A DNA stretch of 64,000 nucleotides from Rhodococcus sp. 06-235-1A (GTDB lineage: Bacteria; Actinomycetota; Actinomycetes; Mycobacteriales; Mycobacteriaceae). Shown here piece after piece: positions 30,542 through 40,322 of this stretch. The DNA lies in contig NZ_NOYI01000013.1 of assembly GCF_002258785.1 (NCBI RefSeq), forward strand, positions 124,001-188,000. Direction: 5' to 3'. The notes beneath the pieces are model-generated. The model was not told the DNA's origin. It did not search any database and saw nothing but the letters and a program-made list of their open reading frames with translations. The stretch's first letter is position 1, and the number at the start of each line of letters is the position of its first letter. The position numbers were made by a program, and so were the translations under genes.

Positions 30542-31192
30542 TCAAGCCCGTCGTGGTTCCCAGCGGCTCATTCCGAGCATGATCATGCGGATCTGCTTCT
30601 CGGTGCGCTCGATCAGGTCCTTCTCGTTCTGACTACCCGGCCTGTCGATTTCCAACAGTCCGACCACCGCGGTGAGCATGGTCGAGACGAGTAGGTCGGC
30701 CGTCATCTCGAGGTCGGCGACGTCCCACTGCTCGAGGCCGGGCATGCGGGACAGATCGATGGTCAGCTCGCTGACGAACAGTCGTAGCTCGGTGGCGAAG
30801 GCGCGCCGCACTTCGGTGACGCCGCCGTACCGCTCGCGACTGAGAAATCGGAACTGATCCTCGTGAGTACGAACCTGGCGAACCAGGATGCCGAAGGATT
30901 CGGTGGCCGTCCTGGTACTCGGGGTGCGTCGGGCGTCGCGCAGCATCTGGCGCAGCATGCGCATGCTGTCCTCGACGAGAGCGACGCCGAGGTCCTCCAT
31001 CGAGGCGAAGTGCCGATAGAACGCGGTAGGGACGATTCCGGCGGATCGGGCGACCTCGCGCAGGCTGACGCTGGCGAAAGAACGTTCGCGCAGCAGGTCG
31101 AGGGTGCCCTCGATCAGCGCTTGGCGCGTGCGTTCCTTGCGCTCGGCGCGGGTCCCCGGTTCTGTCACAACGTCCAGTTTATGGGCGCGCAT
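30542..31192 (-). CDS. TetR-family regulator divergent from the desaturase operon
   Basis: 216 residues. N-terminal TetR helix-turn-helix (RTRQALIEGTLDLL through SLREVARSAGIVPTAFYRHF). The ATG at 31192 has AGGGAG about 9 nt upstream. The position opposite a DesA3-type desaturase and its reductase suggests a fatty-acid or acyl-CoA responsive repressor, comparable to regulators of bacterial desaturases such as DesT. That is inference from context. An AGTG-N10-CACT palindrome in the shared 171-bp intergenic region is a candidate operator. Confidence 0.88.
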   Translation of the reverse strand: MRAHKLDVVTEPGTRAERKERTRQALIEGTLDLLRERSFASVSLREVARSAGIVPTAFYRHFASMEDLGVALVEDSMRMLRQMLRDARRTPSTRTATESFGILVRQVRTHEDQFRFLSRERYGGVTEVRRAFATELRLFVSELTIDLSRMPGLEQWDVADLEMTADLLVSTMLTAVVGLLEIDRPGSQNEKDLIERTEKQIRMIMLGMSRWEPRRA

Positions 31193-31304
31193 TCTGTGAT
31201 CTCCCTTCCGGTTCCTTCCCCGTCACCGATGAACTGTCGTTCGGGTCTGTAATGGCCATCACATAAACGTTGACAGGTACCGGTGTCGCTCTGTCACACT
31301 CATG

Positions 31305-31327
31305 TTAGTGCACAATCGTTCACTGAA
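31305..31327. promoter_or_regulatory. Imperfect palindrome in tetR/desaturase intergenic region
   Basis: TTAGTG-N10-CACTGA: complementary arms TnAGTG/CACTnA around 10 bp, 37 bp before the reductase ATG. A TTGACA hexamer is at 31270-31275, suggesting the plus-strand promoter lies between them. It is a probable TetR site. Confidence 0.45.
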
Positions 31328-31363
31328 TGGGTCGTTGGTTTCGATCCGGTTAGGGAGGATGGA

Positions 31364-32476
31364 ATGACGCTTCAAGAACGCCCGTCGCGAACTTCGGGTT
31401 CGCGCAAGTTCTCGCTTCTTTCCCTGTTCGAGGCCATGGCCACACCCCACGCGCTCGATCGGTACCTCGAACTCGTCGACCCGATGACGACCGTTCGTGA
31501 CCTACGCGGCGAGGTTACCGAGATACACCGGTCCACCGAAGAGTCGTTGACGCTCACCATCCGTCCCACGCGTCAGTGGAAGGGATTCAAGGCAGGCCAA
31601 TTCGTTCAGGTCGGAGTCGTCATCGACGGTGTCCGCCACACCCGCTGCTACTCGCCTGCCTGCTCGCAGTACCGCAAGGACGGCCGGATCGAACTGACGA
31701 TCAAGGCGCATCCCGAGGGCCTGGTGTCGCAGTACCTGCACAAGAACGCGTACGTCGGCCTGGTGGTCAGCCTGTCGCAGGCGGACGGCACGTTCGAGCT
31801 TCCCCAACCACGCCCGGCAAAGACGCTGCTGATCAGCGGTGGCAGCGGCATCACGCCGGTGCTGTCCATGCTCAGGTCGCTGCTGGACGAGGGGTACAGC
31901 AGCGACCTGACCTTCCTGCACTACGCGTTTACCGAGAACGACGTCGCGTACAAGAAGGACCTGGAGAAGATCGCTGCCGAGCACGAGAACGTGAACATCG
32001 TCTTCGCGTACACCGAGCAGCAGACCGGCGGCGATCTGTACGGATTCTTCGGCCAGGAACACCTCGATGCGGTCGCCCCGTGGTTCGCCGACGCCGACAC
32101 CTTCCTGTGCGGACCTCCGGGATTGATGAAGGGCGTGACGTCGTTCTTCGACGACGCAGGCCTCGGTGAGCGGCTGCACCTCGAGGAGTTCACGCCCTCG
32201 TTCGCCACCGTCAGCGATGACGTCACCGGAAGCACCACGTTCTCCGGCAGTGATGTGTCCTCGGAGAACGACGGCGAGACGCTGCTCGAGCAGGCCGAGG
32301 CCGCAGGGCTCTCACCGGCCAACGGTTGCCGAATGGGCATCTGCTTCACCTGCACCTCGGTGAAGAAATCCGGTTGCACCAAGAACATCAAGACCGGTGA
32401 GACCGACACCGAATCCGACAAGAAGATTCAGCTCTGCGTGTCCGTTGCCGTCGGCGACGTCGACATCGACATCTAG
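31364..32476 (+). CDS. Ferredoxin reductase (FAD/NAD, 2Fe-2S) for the fatty acid desaturase
   Basis: 370 residues, equivalent by content and order to M. tuberculosis Rv3230c, the electron donor of DesA3. FAD region [12 protein letters not shown](P) region [28 protein letters not shown], and a C-terminal plant-type 2Fe-2S domain with CRMGICFTC and a distal QLCV cysteine. It passes electrons from NADPH to the di-iron desaturase encoded next. The ATG at 31364 has AGGGAGG upstream; earlier in-frame starts overlap the promoter. Confidence 0.93.
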   Translation: MTLQERPSRTSGSRKFSLLSLFEAMATPHALDRYLELVDPMTTVRDLRGEVTEIHRSTEESLTLTIRPTRQWKGFKAGQFVQVGVVIDGVRHTRCYSPACSQYRKDGRIELTIKAHPEGLVSQYLHKNAYVGLVVSLSQADGTFELPQPRPAKTLLISGGSGITPVLSMLRSLLDEGYSSDLTFLHYAFTENDVAYKKDLEKIAAEHENVNIVFAYTEQQTGGDLYGFFGQEHLDAVAPWFADADTFLCGPPGLMKGVTSFFDDAGLGERLHLEEFTPSFATVSDDVTGSTTFSGSDVSSENDGETLLEQAEAAGLSPANGCRMGICFTCTSVKKSGCTKNIKTGETDTESDKKIQLCVSVAVGDVDIDI

Positions 32477-32537
32477 GTCCACCCCGAACACCGATAGCCC
32501 AGACCCATCTCGACCCGATCGAATTGGAGATCATCAG

Positions 32538-33722
32538 ATGCTCGGAACGATTCTCTCGATCCTGCCCACCGCCGTCCTGCCTTTCCGCCGCAACGAGACC
32601 CTGCCGGACCAGCCCACCGTGCTGACGTTCGAGCAGGTCGAAGAACTCGGCCGCGAACTCGACGCCCTGCGCGCCCGCACCGTCGCCAAGCTCGGCGACG
32701 AGGACCGCGAGTACATCTACAAGATCATCAAGGCCCAGCGCGGTCTCGAGATCACCGGCCGCGCGTTGATGTACCTGCCCTTCCTCCCGCCGGCGTGGCT
32801 GGCCGGTGTCGGTGCTCTCGGCGTGGCGAAGATCCTCGACAACATGGAGATCGGCCACAACGTCATGCACGGTCAGTACGACTGGATGCGTGAGCCCGGC
32901 CTGAACTCCGAGGTGTTCGAGTGGGACACCGTCTGCCCGGCAGATCAGTGGAAGCACTCGCACAACTACATGCACCACACCTTCACCAACATCGTCGGCA
33001 TGGACCGCGACATCGGTTACGGCATCCTGCGGATGGACCAGGAGCAGAAGTGGAACCCGTACTACCTCGGTAACCCGGTATACGCGTTTCTGCTGATGAC
33101 GTTCTTCGAGTGGGGCGTCATGCTGCACGACCTCGAGACCGAGAACATCGTCGCGGGTAAGCGCAAGTGGCACGACGTCAAGCCGTTGCTGCAGGGAATG
33201 TGGCGCAAGGCGGGCAAGCAGGCCCTCAAGGACTACGTCATCTTCCCGGCGCTGACCGGCCCGTTCTTCGTCTCCACCGTCGTCGGCAACGTTGCTGCGA
33301 ACCTCATCCGCAACGTGTGGACCTACTCGATCATCTTCTGTGGCCACTTCCCGACCGGAGTGCAGACCTTCAGCCAGGAAGAGACCGCCGACGAGACCCG
33401 CGGCGAGTGGTACGTCCGCCAGATGCTCGGATCGGCCAACATCGAGGGAACCCCGCTGTTCCACATCATGTCGGGCAATCTCTCGCACCAGATCGAGCAC
33501 CACCTGTTCCCCGACCTGCCCGCGCATCGCTACCCGCAGATCGCGCCCGAGGTCAAGGCCCTGTGCGAGAAGTACGACCTGCCGTACAACACCGGCGGCT
33601 TCTTCCACCAGATCGGCACCGTGTGGGGCAAGATCTTCAAGCTCGCCCTGCCCAACTCGCTCACAGGATCGGCGGCTCCGGCCGGTGTTATCGTCGAGCG
33701 TAAGAAGACCAGCGCAGCGTGA
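32538..33722 (+). CDS. desA3: Acyl-CoA delta-9 desaturase, DesA3 type
   Basis: 394 residues, membrane di-iron desaturase making oleoyl-type chains from stearoyl-CoA. The three histidine boxes are complete: HNVMH (107-111), HSHNYMHH (140-147) and HQIEHH (317-322). There are hydrophobic segments between boxes. The ATG at 32538 follows GGAGA. It is 61 bp after its ferredoxin reductase and overlaps the next small gene by 4 bp (GTGA), so all three form one operon controlled from the tetR-side promoter. Confidence 0.93.
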   Translation: MLGTILSILPTAVLPFRRNETLPDQPTVLTFEQVEELGRELDALRARTVAKLGDEDREYIYKIIKAQRGLEITGRALMYLPFLPPAWLAGVGALGVAKILDNMEIGHNVMHGQYDWMREPGLNSEVFEWDTVCPADQWKHSHNYMHHTFTNIVGMDRDIGYGILRMDQEQKWNPYYLGNPVYAFLLMTFFEWGVMLHDLETENIVAGKRKWHDVKPLLQGMWRKAGKQALKDYVIFPALTGPFFVSTVVGNVAANLIRNVWTYSIIFCGHFPTGVQTFSQEETADETRGEWYVRQMLGSANIEGTPLFHIMSGNLSHQIEHHLFPDLPAHRYPQIAPEVKALCEKYDLPYNTGGFFHQIGTVWGKIFKLALPNSLTGSAAPAGVIVERKKTSAA

Positions 33723-33982
33723 CGACTTCGAAGGGGGCGGTCCTGTTGGTAGGAAAGTTCGAGCGCAACAAGGACACCGTGCAGGAATTCACCGAATCTG
33801 CGGCGACTCACGTCGGCCGGATCGTGGTGATCATCGCCGGAGCCGTTCGCGACGTCACTCGTGAAATCGGTGACTTGATCACCGACGGAATCGAAATGCG
33901 GGAAGCGGCGAAGAAGGCGGAGCGCGACGCACCGCTGGGCACCGTGATCAACGGAGAATTCGAGACCCGCGACCGCCGTTGA
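33719..33982 (+). CDS. Small conserved-type protein coupled to the desaturase
   Basis: 87 residues with a GTG start inside the desaturase stop (GTGA), which supports translation coupling. The middle ([22 protein letters not shown]) is an amphipathic to weakly hydrophobic helix, flanked by charged helices rich in Glu and Lys. I do not recognise a family. Being last in the desaturase operon, it could be a small membrane-associated accessory subunit. A strong terminator follows. Confidence 0.7.
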   Translation: MTTSKGAVLLVGKFERNKDTVQEFTESAATHVGRIVVIIAGAVRDVTREIGDLITDGIEMREAAKKAERDAPLGTVINGEFETRDRR

Positions 33983-33995
33983 GGCCGAGCAAGAT

Positions 33996-34039
33996 CGACG
34001 ACGCCGCCCGAGTGATTCTCGGGCGGCGTCGTCGTTTCT
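33996..34039. terminator. Strong hairpin terminator after the desaturase operon
   Basis: CGACGACGCCGCCCGAG and its complement form a 17-bp stem with a TGATT loop (33996-34034), followed by TTTCT. It lies between convergent genes and can serve both; the methyltransferase stop (34038-34040) is at its foot. Confidence 0.85.
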
Positions 34040-35147
34040 AGCGGCGGCGCAGTCTCCACAGTGACGTCGTCTCGCGCGCGCGGGCCTCGTGCAGCACATC
34101 GGAGGTGTCGCTCACGCGCGAGTGGGTCGGTGCGGTGTCGGCGCGATCGACGACGATCAGGCCGGCCGCGTCGATGGCGCCGAGAAGGTCTGCGCGCGTG
34201 ACCAATCCGAGTAGTTCGGCGAGGTCGGACAGCACCAACCATGCCTCGCCGTCCGGCGTCAGGTGCCCGCCGAGGCGGTTCAGGAAGGACTTGAGCATCC
34301 GGGAGCCCGGGTCGTAGACGGCGTGCTCGATGCCCGACGTCGGCTTCGTGGGAATCCACGGCGGATTGCACACGATCAGCCCTGCGCGGCCGGACGGGAA
34401 GATGTCGGTCTGCACCACCTCCACTCGATTTCCGTAACCGAGAGCGTCGATGTTGGCCCGGGCACAGGCGATCGACCGCGGGTCCTTGTCGGTTGCCACG
34501 ACCGAGGGCACCCCGCGGCGTGCCAGCACCGCGGCGAGGACGCCCGAGCCGGTACCGATGTCGAACGCTCGGTCCGTGACCGGCAGCGGAGCGTCGGCGA
34601 CGAGTTGAATGTATTCGCCGCGGACCGGGGAGAAGACTCCGTAATGCGGGTGGATCGAGGCGTCGAGGGCCGGCACGAAGACACCCTTTCGACGCCACTC
34701 GTGTGCACCGACCATGCCGAGAAGCTCACGCAACGAGAGCACGCACGGTGCGGCATCCGGGCCGATGGCCTCCGTCAGCGCCGTCCGCACGTCCGGTGCC
34801 CGGCCCAGGTCGAGCCGAACATCCGAATCCAGTTCCACCAGAAGCATTCCCAGTGCTCGGGCACGTCGTGCTTGGTACTGGCGGTGCAGATGGAACCGCT
34901 CGACCGGCGACGCGTCGAGCGATTGTTTGGCGGGCGGTACCCGACGAGTCATCGCCGACAACAGTTGTCGTGCGTTGTTGTAATCCCCACGCCACAACAG
35001 AGCCTCGCCGATCGTGGCCAGCTTGTACGCCACGTCCGCGGTGATCGAATCGTCGACGATGCGCACCACCCGTGGTGCGGGAGCGCCGTTCTCGGACTGC
35101 CAGCGGGAGGTGCGTTCGCTACCGTTCTCGACCCACGTGATGTTCAT
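34038..35147 (-). CDS. SAM-dependent methyltransferase (PrmC/HemK-like)
   Basis: 369 residues. An N-terminal helical region is followed by a Rossmann methyltransferase domain: FDIGTGSGVLAAVLARRG (SAM site) and CNPPWIP, the NPPY-type motif of N-methyltransferases acting on glutamine, adenine or guanine. Among known families it resembles stand-alone PrmC-like or RlmG/RsmC-like enzymes; the target is unknown. The ATG at 35147 (MNITWVENG) is preferred over a frame extending to 35207. It lies just 13 bp downstream of the dehydrogenase gene on the same strand. Confidence 0.85.
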   Translation of the reverse strand: MNITWVENGSERTSRWQSENGAPAPRVVRIVDDSITADVAYKLATIGEALLWRGDYNNARQLLSAMTRRVPPAKQSLDASPVERFHLHRQYQARRARALGMLLVELDSDVRLDLGRAPDVRTALTEAIGPDAAPCVLSLRELLGMVGAHEWRRKGVFVPALDASIHPHYGVFSPVRGEYIQLVADAPLPVTDRAFDIGTGSGVLAAVLARRGVPSVVATDKDPRSIACARANIDALGYGNRVEVVQTDIFPSGRAGLIVCNPPWIPTKPTSGIEHAVYDPGSRMLKSFLNRLGGHLTPDGEAWLVLSDLAELLGLVTRADLLGAIDAAGLIVVDRADTAPTHSRVSDTSDVLHEARARETTSLWRLRRR

Positions 35148-35160
35148 GCCGCGGCCTCGT

Positions 35161-36303
35161 TCACGCCGCGGTGTGCGGGTACTCCGCACTGCGGTGTTGG
35201 AAGGCAAGGATATTCGGATTCACGATCACGCCACCCCTGATCTCGATCGATCGCTCGATGGTGGCATCACCGCTCCAGGCCGAGGGGCCGTCCAGCACGA
35301 TCCGCAAGTACGGCAACAGCGATTCGCTTATCTCCCACGTAGCCGAGTTCCACAGATACGACGGGCTGTGATCGACGGCGTAGTACCGCACGTTGTCGCC
35401 CACGGTGAACATGGGATCGGCGAACGACGTGGGCTTCGCCCACTCGAATCCCATGCCCTCGTCGCAGGAGACGTCCACCACGAGGGTCCCCGGTGCGAGA
35501 GTGGGCAGATCGTCGTTCGTCAGGAACGTCAATGGTGCATTGGTATCCTGCAGAACGCAATTGACGATCACATCGTGATCGGCGAGGAACTGCGAGAGCG
35601 GTACTCGTCCGTCGGGAGTGAGCGCTCGGCTCTGCCTGGGATCGGCGTCGTCGAGATCGAAGTTGACGATGTTGGCCGAGTGGATGGGCGAACCTACTGC
35701 CGTGACGCCGCGCTGCGTCAGGACATCGACGTCGTGGATACCGTGTGCGCTCAGGGCGGTGACCGCACCGCGGGCCGTGGCACCGAAGCCGATGACCGCG
35801 GCCCGCAACCGTCGGCCGTAGTCGCCGGTGGAACCGATCAGTTGCAGTGCGTGCAGCACCGAGCAGTAACCGGCCAGCTCGTTGTTCTTGTGGAACACAT
35901 GGAGATTGAACCAGCCGTCCTGCGTCCAGTGATTCATGGCCTCGAAGGCGATCAGTGTCAGCGTGCGATCGACGGCGATCTGGGTGAGCTTCTCGTCCTG
36001 CACACAGTGCGGCCAACCCCACAACGTCTGCCCTGGGCGCAACGATGCGAGATCCTCGGCCTGCGGCTTCGGCAACAGAATCACGTCGCACCGAGCGATG
36101 AGTTCGTCGCGCGTGTGAATCCCCGCTACCTGGGTGGCCAGATGTTCGTCCGAAATTCCGAACGGTTCGCCGTAGCCCGATTCGAGGAACATGCGGGCGC
36201 GGATGTCGGCATCTATTCGATCGAAGTGAAGTGGGTGAATCGGTAGTCGCCGCTCATCGGGCTTGCGCGAACGTGAGAGGACTCCGAGAGTGAGCTGTTG
36301 CAC
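35161..36303 (-). CDS. Alanine dehydrogenase/PNT-family protein (carboxyethylornithine synthase-like)
   Basis: 380 residues. The N-terminal AlaDH/PNT domain (SRKPDERRLPIHP, LLPKPQ, AFEAMNHW) and a Rossmann part (RAAVIGFGATARGAVTAL) are recognisable. The N(5)-(carboxyethyl)ornithine synthase subgroup has this layout; the true reaction in actinobacteria is unclear. The GTG at 36303 is preceded by AAGGG, and the longer frame runs into the tRNA-Arg promoter side. It is probably co-transcribed with the methyltransferase. Confidence 0.8.
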   Translation of the reverse strand: MQQLTLGVLSRSRKPDERRLPIHPLHFDRIDADIRARMFLESGYGEPFGISDEHLATQVAGIHTRDELIARCDVILLPKPQAEDLASLRPGQTLWGWPHCVQDEKLTQIAVDRTLTLIAFEAMNHWTQDGWFNLHVFHKNNELAGYCSVLHALQLIGSTGDYGRRLRAAVIGFGATARGAVTALSAHGIHDVDVLTQRGVTAVGSPIHSANIVNFDLDDADPRQSRALTPDGRVPLSQFLADHDVIVNCVLQDTNAPLTFLTNDDLPTLAPGTLVVDVSCDEGMGFEWAKPTSFADPMFTVGDNVRYYAVDHSPSYLWNSATWEISESLLPYLRIVLDGPSAWSGDATIERSIEIRGGVIVNPNILAFQHRSAEYPHTAA

Positions 36304-36373
36304 GTGTGACCCTTCGTTATGCGAAGTCAACCACAGTGCGCCGAAGCGTCGTGCGTTCGTGCTGGTCAAAGCG

Positions 36374-36446
36374 TGCCCCCGGCAGGATTCGAACCTGCGA
36401 CCAAGGGATTAGAAGGCCCTTGCTCTATCCCCTGAGCTACGGAGGC
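36374..36446 (-). tRNA. tRNA-Arg (anticodon TCT)
   Basis: Acceptor GCCTCCG pairs with CGGGGGC (one G-U), then A73; CCA is not encoded. The anticodon stem-loop is AGGGC-CTTCTAA-TCCCT (anticodon TCT), and the T-arm is GCAGGTTCGAATCCTGC. Confidence 0.95.
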
Positions 36447-36484
36447 TGGCGCGTGCGGGCGAACCCGCTCGAGCACGGTTGACG

Positions 36485-36490
36485 AGTGTA
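36485..36490 (-). promoter_or_regulatory. Possible -10 of tRNA-Arg
   Basis: TACACT on the minus strand, about 39 bp before the mature tRNA. No good -35 is visible at 17 bp. Confidence 0.35.
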
Positions 36491-36591
36491 CCTTTCCGTG
36501 TACGTCGACCCTGCAGGCATGGGTTGGGCGAGCGCCGCAGTGGGAAAGCGGTGGTCTTGGAAACGTTCCGACCCGAGTCGAAGGAGGTTCG

Positions 36592-37749
36592 ATGCACGAC
36601 ATCCTCGACGACGCGCTGCACACCTGGCAGTCCGGCGGCATCGCCGCTGTGGCAACGGTGATCCGCACCTTCGATTCGGCACCGCGTCCGGTCGGTGCGG
36701 CCATGGTGGTCGGCTCGGACGGCGCGGTTGCCGGTTCGGTATCGGGCGGATGTGTCGAAGGGGCGGTGTACGAGCTCGCGCAGGACGTCATGCGCACCGG
36801 GGCTCCCGTACTCACTCGATACGGAGTGTCCGACGACGACGCGTTCGCCGTCGGACTCACCTGCGGCGGAACGCTCGACGTCTTCGTCGAAGTCATCTCC
36901 CAGCACACGTTTCCCGAACTCGGATCTGTCGTGGCGGACGTGCGAGACAACGTTCCCGTCGCGGTGGCGACCGTGGTCGCGCACGCCGATCCGGAACGCC
37001 TCGGCCGGAGGATCGTCGTCGGACCGTCGGGCACCCGCGGTTCCATCGGCAGTGCTCGCGCCGACGCTGCCGTCGCCGACGACGCGAAAGGGCTTCTCGC
37101 AGCAGGTCGTTCGGCCGTTCTGACGTACGGCCCGGACGGTCAGCGCCGAGGTGAGGGTATGCAGGTGTTCGTGTCCAGCCATGCGCCGCCGCCGCGGATG
37201 CTGGTGTTCGGAGCCATCGACTTCGCTGCCGCGGTGGCGCAGCAGGGCGCATTTCTCGGCTACCGCGTCACCGTCTGTGATGCGCGCGCCGTCTTCGCGA
37301 CCCCGCAGCGCTTTCCCGCCGCCGAGCAAGTCGTCGTCGCCTGGCCACACGACTACTTGGCGGAGCAGTGGTCGGCGGGGGAGTTGGACGAGCGGACGGT
37401 CGTGTGTGTGTTGACCCACGATCCGAAATTCGACGTGCCACTGCTCGAGGTCGCATTGCGCCTGCCCGCCCTGGCGTTCGTCGGTGCCATGGGCTCACGC
37501 CGCACTCATGACGACCGCACCGCTCGGCTCCGAGCAGTGGGGCTGTCCGAGGTCGAGCTCTCCCGGTTGGCCAGCCCGATCGGTCTCGATCTCGGCGCAC
37601 GCACGCCGCAGGAGACCGCGGTGTCGATCGCGGCAGAGATCATCGCGCGTCGCTGGGGCGGCACCGGTGAACCGTTGCGCGCCCTCCACGGACGCATCCA
37701 CCACGACTCGACCGAGGACGTGCGCGGGGGCAAGTACGACGCTGTGTAG
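36592..37749 (+). CDS. XdhC/CoxI-family molybdenum-cofactor protein
   Basis: 385 residues. The N-terminal XdhC/CoxI domain (FDSAPRPVGAAMVV, GSVSGGCVEGAVY) and the C-terminal XdhC Rossmann domain (MLVFGAIDFAAAVAQQG, FVGAMGSRRTH) are both present. The family binds and sulfurates molybdenum cofactor for xanthine dehydrogenase or CO dehydrogenase-type hydroxylases. The ATG has a GAAGGAGG ribosome site. No molybdenum hydroxylase gene is nearby; the only molybdoenzyme in the window is the nitrate reductase, a different family that does not use XdhC, so the client is elsewhere. Confidence 0.9.
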   Translation: MHDILDDALHTWQSGGIAAVATVIRTFDSAPRPVGAAMVVGSDGAVAGSVSGGCVEGAVYELAQDVMRTGAPVLTRYGVSDDDAFAVGLTCGGTLDVFVEVISQHTFPELGSVVADVRDNVPVAVATVVAHADPERLGRRIVVGPSGTRGSIGSARADAAVADDAKGLLAAGRSAVLTYGPDGQRRGEGMQVFVSSHAPPPRMLVFGAIDFAAAVAQQGAFLGYRVTVCDARAVFATPQRFPAAEQVVVAWPHDYLAEQWSAGELDERTVVCVLTHDPKFDVPLLEVALRLPALAFVGAMGSRRTHDDRTARLRAVGLSEVELSRLASPIGLDLGARTPQETAVSIAAEIIARRWGGTGEPLRALHGRIHHDSTEDVRGGKYDAV

Positions 37750-37793
37750 GACTCGCCTTTCGAGTATCGCCGATCACCTCTTACTCTGGTGGT

Positions 37794-39857
37794 ATGGCAA
37801 CACCGGATCTCGAGAAGACCGAACCCTCGACCGCCGAACTCCAGGCGGACGATGTCCGGGCGGACGGTGATCCACGTTCGGCCACGACGACGGTGTTCGT
37901 CACTGCCGGCGTCATCGCCGGGGTGGTCGCCGCACTCATCGTGATGCTCTCCGCTTCCGACGCGTTGGTGTTGCTCGGAATCCCGGATCCGGGCCCGGCC
38001 ACCACCTACGGTCTGCCCGCCCTGCGGGCAATAGGCGAGATCGCCGCCGTCATCGCCATCGGATCGTTTCTGCTGGCCGCGTTTCTCGTACCGCCGCAGA
38101 AGAACGGCGTACTCGACGTCGACGGCTACCGCGCGGTGCGCACCGGCTCGGTGGCATCGATCGTCTGGGCCGTCTGCGCACTGCTTCTCGTGCCCCTGAC
38201 GTTGTCCGACACCTCGGGGCAGCCGTTCTCCGAAGCCGTCAAGCCGGCGAATCTCTGGATCGCACTCGACCAGGTGGAGATCGCCAGTGCCTGGCGTTGG
38301 ACGGCCATCATGGCCGTTGTGCTCGCAATCGCGTCGCGCACGGTGTTGCGGTGGTCCTGGACCCCGGCACTGCTCGGATTCTCACTCGCGACGCTCCTGC
38401 CCATCGCGTTGAGCGGCCACTCCTCGGCGGGTGGGTCGCACGACGTCGCGACGAACAGCCTGATCCTGCACCTCGGGGCCGCGTCACTGTGGGCGGGCGG
38501 ACTGTTCGCGTTGCTGGCACACGTCCGCAGGCGCGGCGCGCACTCCGACGTCGCGGCTCGCCGGTTCTCCACCATCGCAGGCATCTGCTTCGTCGTCATG
38601 GGTATCAGCGGAGTCATCAACGCGCTGGTTCGGGTCTCGATCGCAGACCTGTTCACCACCACCTACGGCTTGTTGATCGTGGGCAAGATCCTCGCGCTGA
38701 TCGTGCTCGGTGGATTCGGGTGGATGCAGCGTCGTCGGGCACTGCCCGCACTGGTCGCCGACCCCACTGCGCGTGGACCGCTGCTTCGGTTCGCCGGGGC
38801 CGAGGTGCTCGTTCTCGCTGCGACCATCGGCCTGGCCGTCGGGCTCGGGCGCACACCTCCGCCGGCCGAGATCGACCCCAACCTCACGCCCACCGAGGCT
38901 GCCCTCGGATACGACCTCAGCGGCCCGCCCACGTTCGCGCGAATGGCTTTCGACTGGCGCTTCGATCTGATCTTCGGCACTGCCGCGATCGTCATGGCCG
39001 TGGTGTATCTGATCGGCGTTCGTCGTCTGCGGTTGCGCGGCGACGCGTGGCCGGTGGGCCGTACCGTCGCCTGGATCCTGGGCTGCCTCACGCTGCTCAT
39101 CAGCACGTCCTCGGGAATCGGTCGCTACTCCACCGCCGTGTTCAGCGTGCACATGACCGGACACATGATGCTGTCGATGCTGGCACCGGTTCTCCTCGCG
39201 TTGGGTGGAGCACTGACGTTGGCGTTGCGAGTCCTGCCCGCGGCAGGCAAGGACGGTGTCCCCGGAATGCGCGAGTGGCTGCTGCTCGGCCTGCACAGTC
39301 GCATTTCGCAGTTCGTGACTCACCCGCTCGTCGCGGCGCTGATCTTCGTCGGCGGCTTCTACGTGCTGTACCTCGGCGGAATCTTCGGAGCCGTGCTGGA
39401 CAGTCACGGCGCGCACCTGTTGATGAACCTGCACTTCGTGCTCAGCGGTTACCTGTTCTACTGGACCGTCATCGGTGTCGATCCGTCCCCCCGCAAGATC
39501 GCTCCGGTCACCAAATTGGCAGTCGTCTTCGGATCACTGCCGTTCCACGCCTTCTTCGGTGTGGCCCTGATGAGCATGAACACCGTCATGGGTGCCTGGT
39601 TCTATCGGACGCTCGGGCTGGACTGGAACTCCGACCTGCTCGGAGATCAGAAGCTCGGCGGCGGTATCGCCTGGGCCACCGGTGAGGTTCCACTGGTCCT
39701 CGTCATGCTCGCGCTGTTGATCCAGTGGTCCCGCAGCGACGACCGGGACGCCCGGCGTGGTGACCGCGCCGCCGAGCGCGACCACGACGCCGAACTGGCT
39801 GCGCACAACGCCATGTTCGCCGAGCTTGCGCGACGCGATCGGTCCGGCGAGCAATAG
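37794..39857 (+). CDS. CopD-CtaG fusion: copper import / cytochrome oxidase assembly membrane protein
   Basis: 687 residues with about 15 hydrophobic segments. The N-terminal half (about 35-330) matches CopD copper-resistance/uptake membrane proteins (HSSAGGSHDVATNSLILHLGAASLWAGGLF within the domain). The C-terminal half (about 380-650) is a CtaG_2 (caa3-type) oxidase assembly domain with FSVHMTGHMMLSMLAPVLLALG and HLLMNLHFVLSGYLFYWTVIG. Many His and Met residues could carry copper. It probably supplies copper to the Cu centre of cytochrome c oxidase. The fusion is common in mycolata. Confidence 0.9.
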   Translation: MATPDLEKTEPSTAELQADDVRADGDPRSATTTVFVTAGVIAGVVAALIVMLSASDALVLLGIPDPGPATTYGLPALRAIGEIAAVIAIGSFLLAAFLVPPQKNGVLDVDGYRAVRTGSVASIVWAVCALLLVPLTLSDTSGQPFSEAVKPANLWIALDQVEIASAWRWTAIMAVVLAIASRTVLRWSWTPALLGFSLATLLPIALSGHSSAGGSHDVATNSLILHLGAASLWAGGLFALLAHVRRRGAHSDVAARRFSTIAGICFVVMGISGVINALVRVSIADLFTTTYGLLIVGKILALIVLGGFGWMQRRRALPALVADPTARGPLLRFAGAEVLVLAATIGLAVGLGRTPPPAEIDPNLTPTEAALGYDLSGPPTFARMAFDWRFDLIFGTAAIVMAVVYLIGVRRLRLRGDAWPVGRTVAWILGCLTLLISTSSGIGRYSTAVFSVHMTGHMMLSMLAPVLLALGGALTLALRVLPAAGKDGVPGMREWLLLGLHSRISQFVTHPLVAALIFVGGFYVLYLGGIFGAVLDSHGAHLLMNLHFVLSGYLFYWTVIGVDPSPRKIAPVTKLAVVFGSLPFHAFFGVALMSMNTVMGAWFYRTLGLDWNSDLLGDQKLGGGIAWATGEVPLVLVMLALLIQWSRSDDRDARRGDRAAERDHDAELAAHNAMFAELARRDRSGEQ

Positions 39858-39867
39858 CGACGGACGT

Positions 39868-40293
39868 TCAGCCGGTCTCGGCGATCTTGCTCAACAGTCG
39901 ATTCAACTCGACGCGTTCGGTCGGCTCGAGGCAGTCGAACATCTCCGACGACACCTGACGACGGGCGTCGTCGATCCGGTCCAGCAACGCGCGGCCCGTC
40001 TCGGTCAACTCCACCAGGACGGCTCGGCGGTCACTCGGATCCTGCTGCCGCGTCACCAGATGGGCCGCTTCGAGCGAGTCGACGATGTCGGTGGCCGATC
40101 GCGCCACGATGCGCAGGTGTTCGGCGAGATCGCGCAAGCGCATCGATTCGGGTTCGCGGGCCAGGACGTGCAGGGCCCGGCTCTGCGAGGGATTGAGCCC
40201 GAACGGTTCGAGTGCGCTCATGTGGCTGCGCCGGATGCGCCGGGCGACGGCCATGAACGAATCGCTCAGGTTGGTCGACTGTCCGGGTTCCAT
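39868..40293 (-). CDS. MarR-family transcriptional regulator
   Basis: 141 residues, winged-helix MarR dimer protein: SQSRALHVLAREPESMRLRDLAEHL helix-turn-helix and the wing DPSDRRAVLVELTETGRALLDRI. The ATG at 40293 is chosen; ATG 40305 is possible. It is divergent from an ABC exporter gene with a perfect ACCTCA-N3-TGAGGT palindrome between them, the standard layout for a MarR repressor controlling a multidrug exporter. Confidence 0.9.
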   Translation of the reverse strand: MEPGQSTNLSDSFMAVARRIRRSHMSALEPFGLNPSQSRALHVLAREPESMRLRDLAEHLRIVARSATDIVDSLEAAHLVTRQQDPSDRRAVLVELTETGRALLDRIDDARRQVSSEMFDCLEPTERVELNRLLSKIAETG

Positions 40294-40322
40294 GGAACGG
40301 ATCATAGCGAGGCTTGCTTGCA

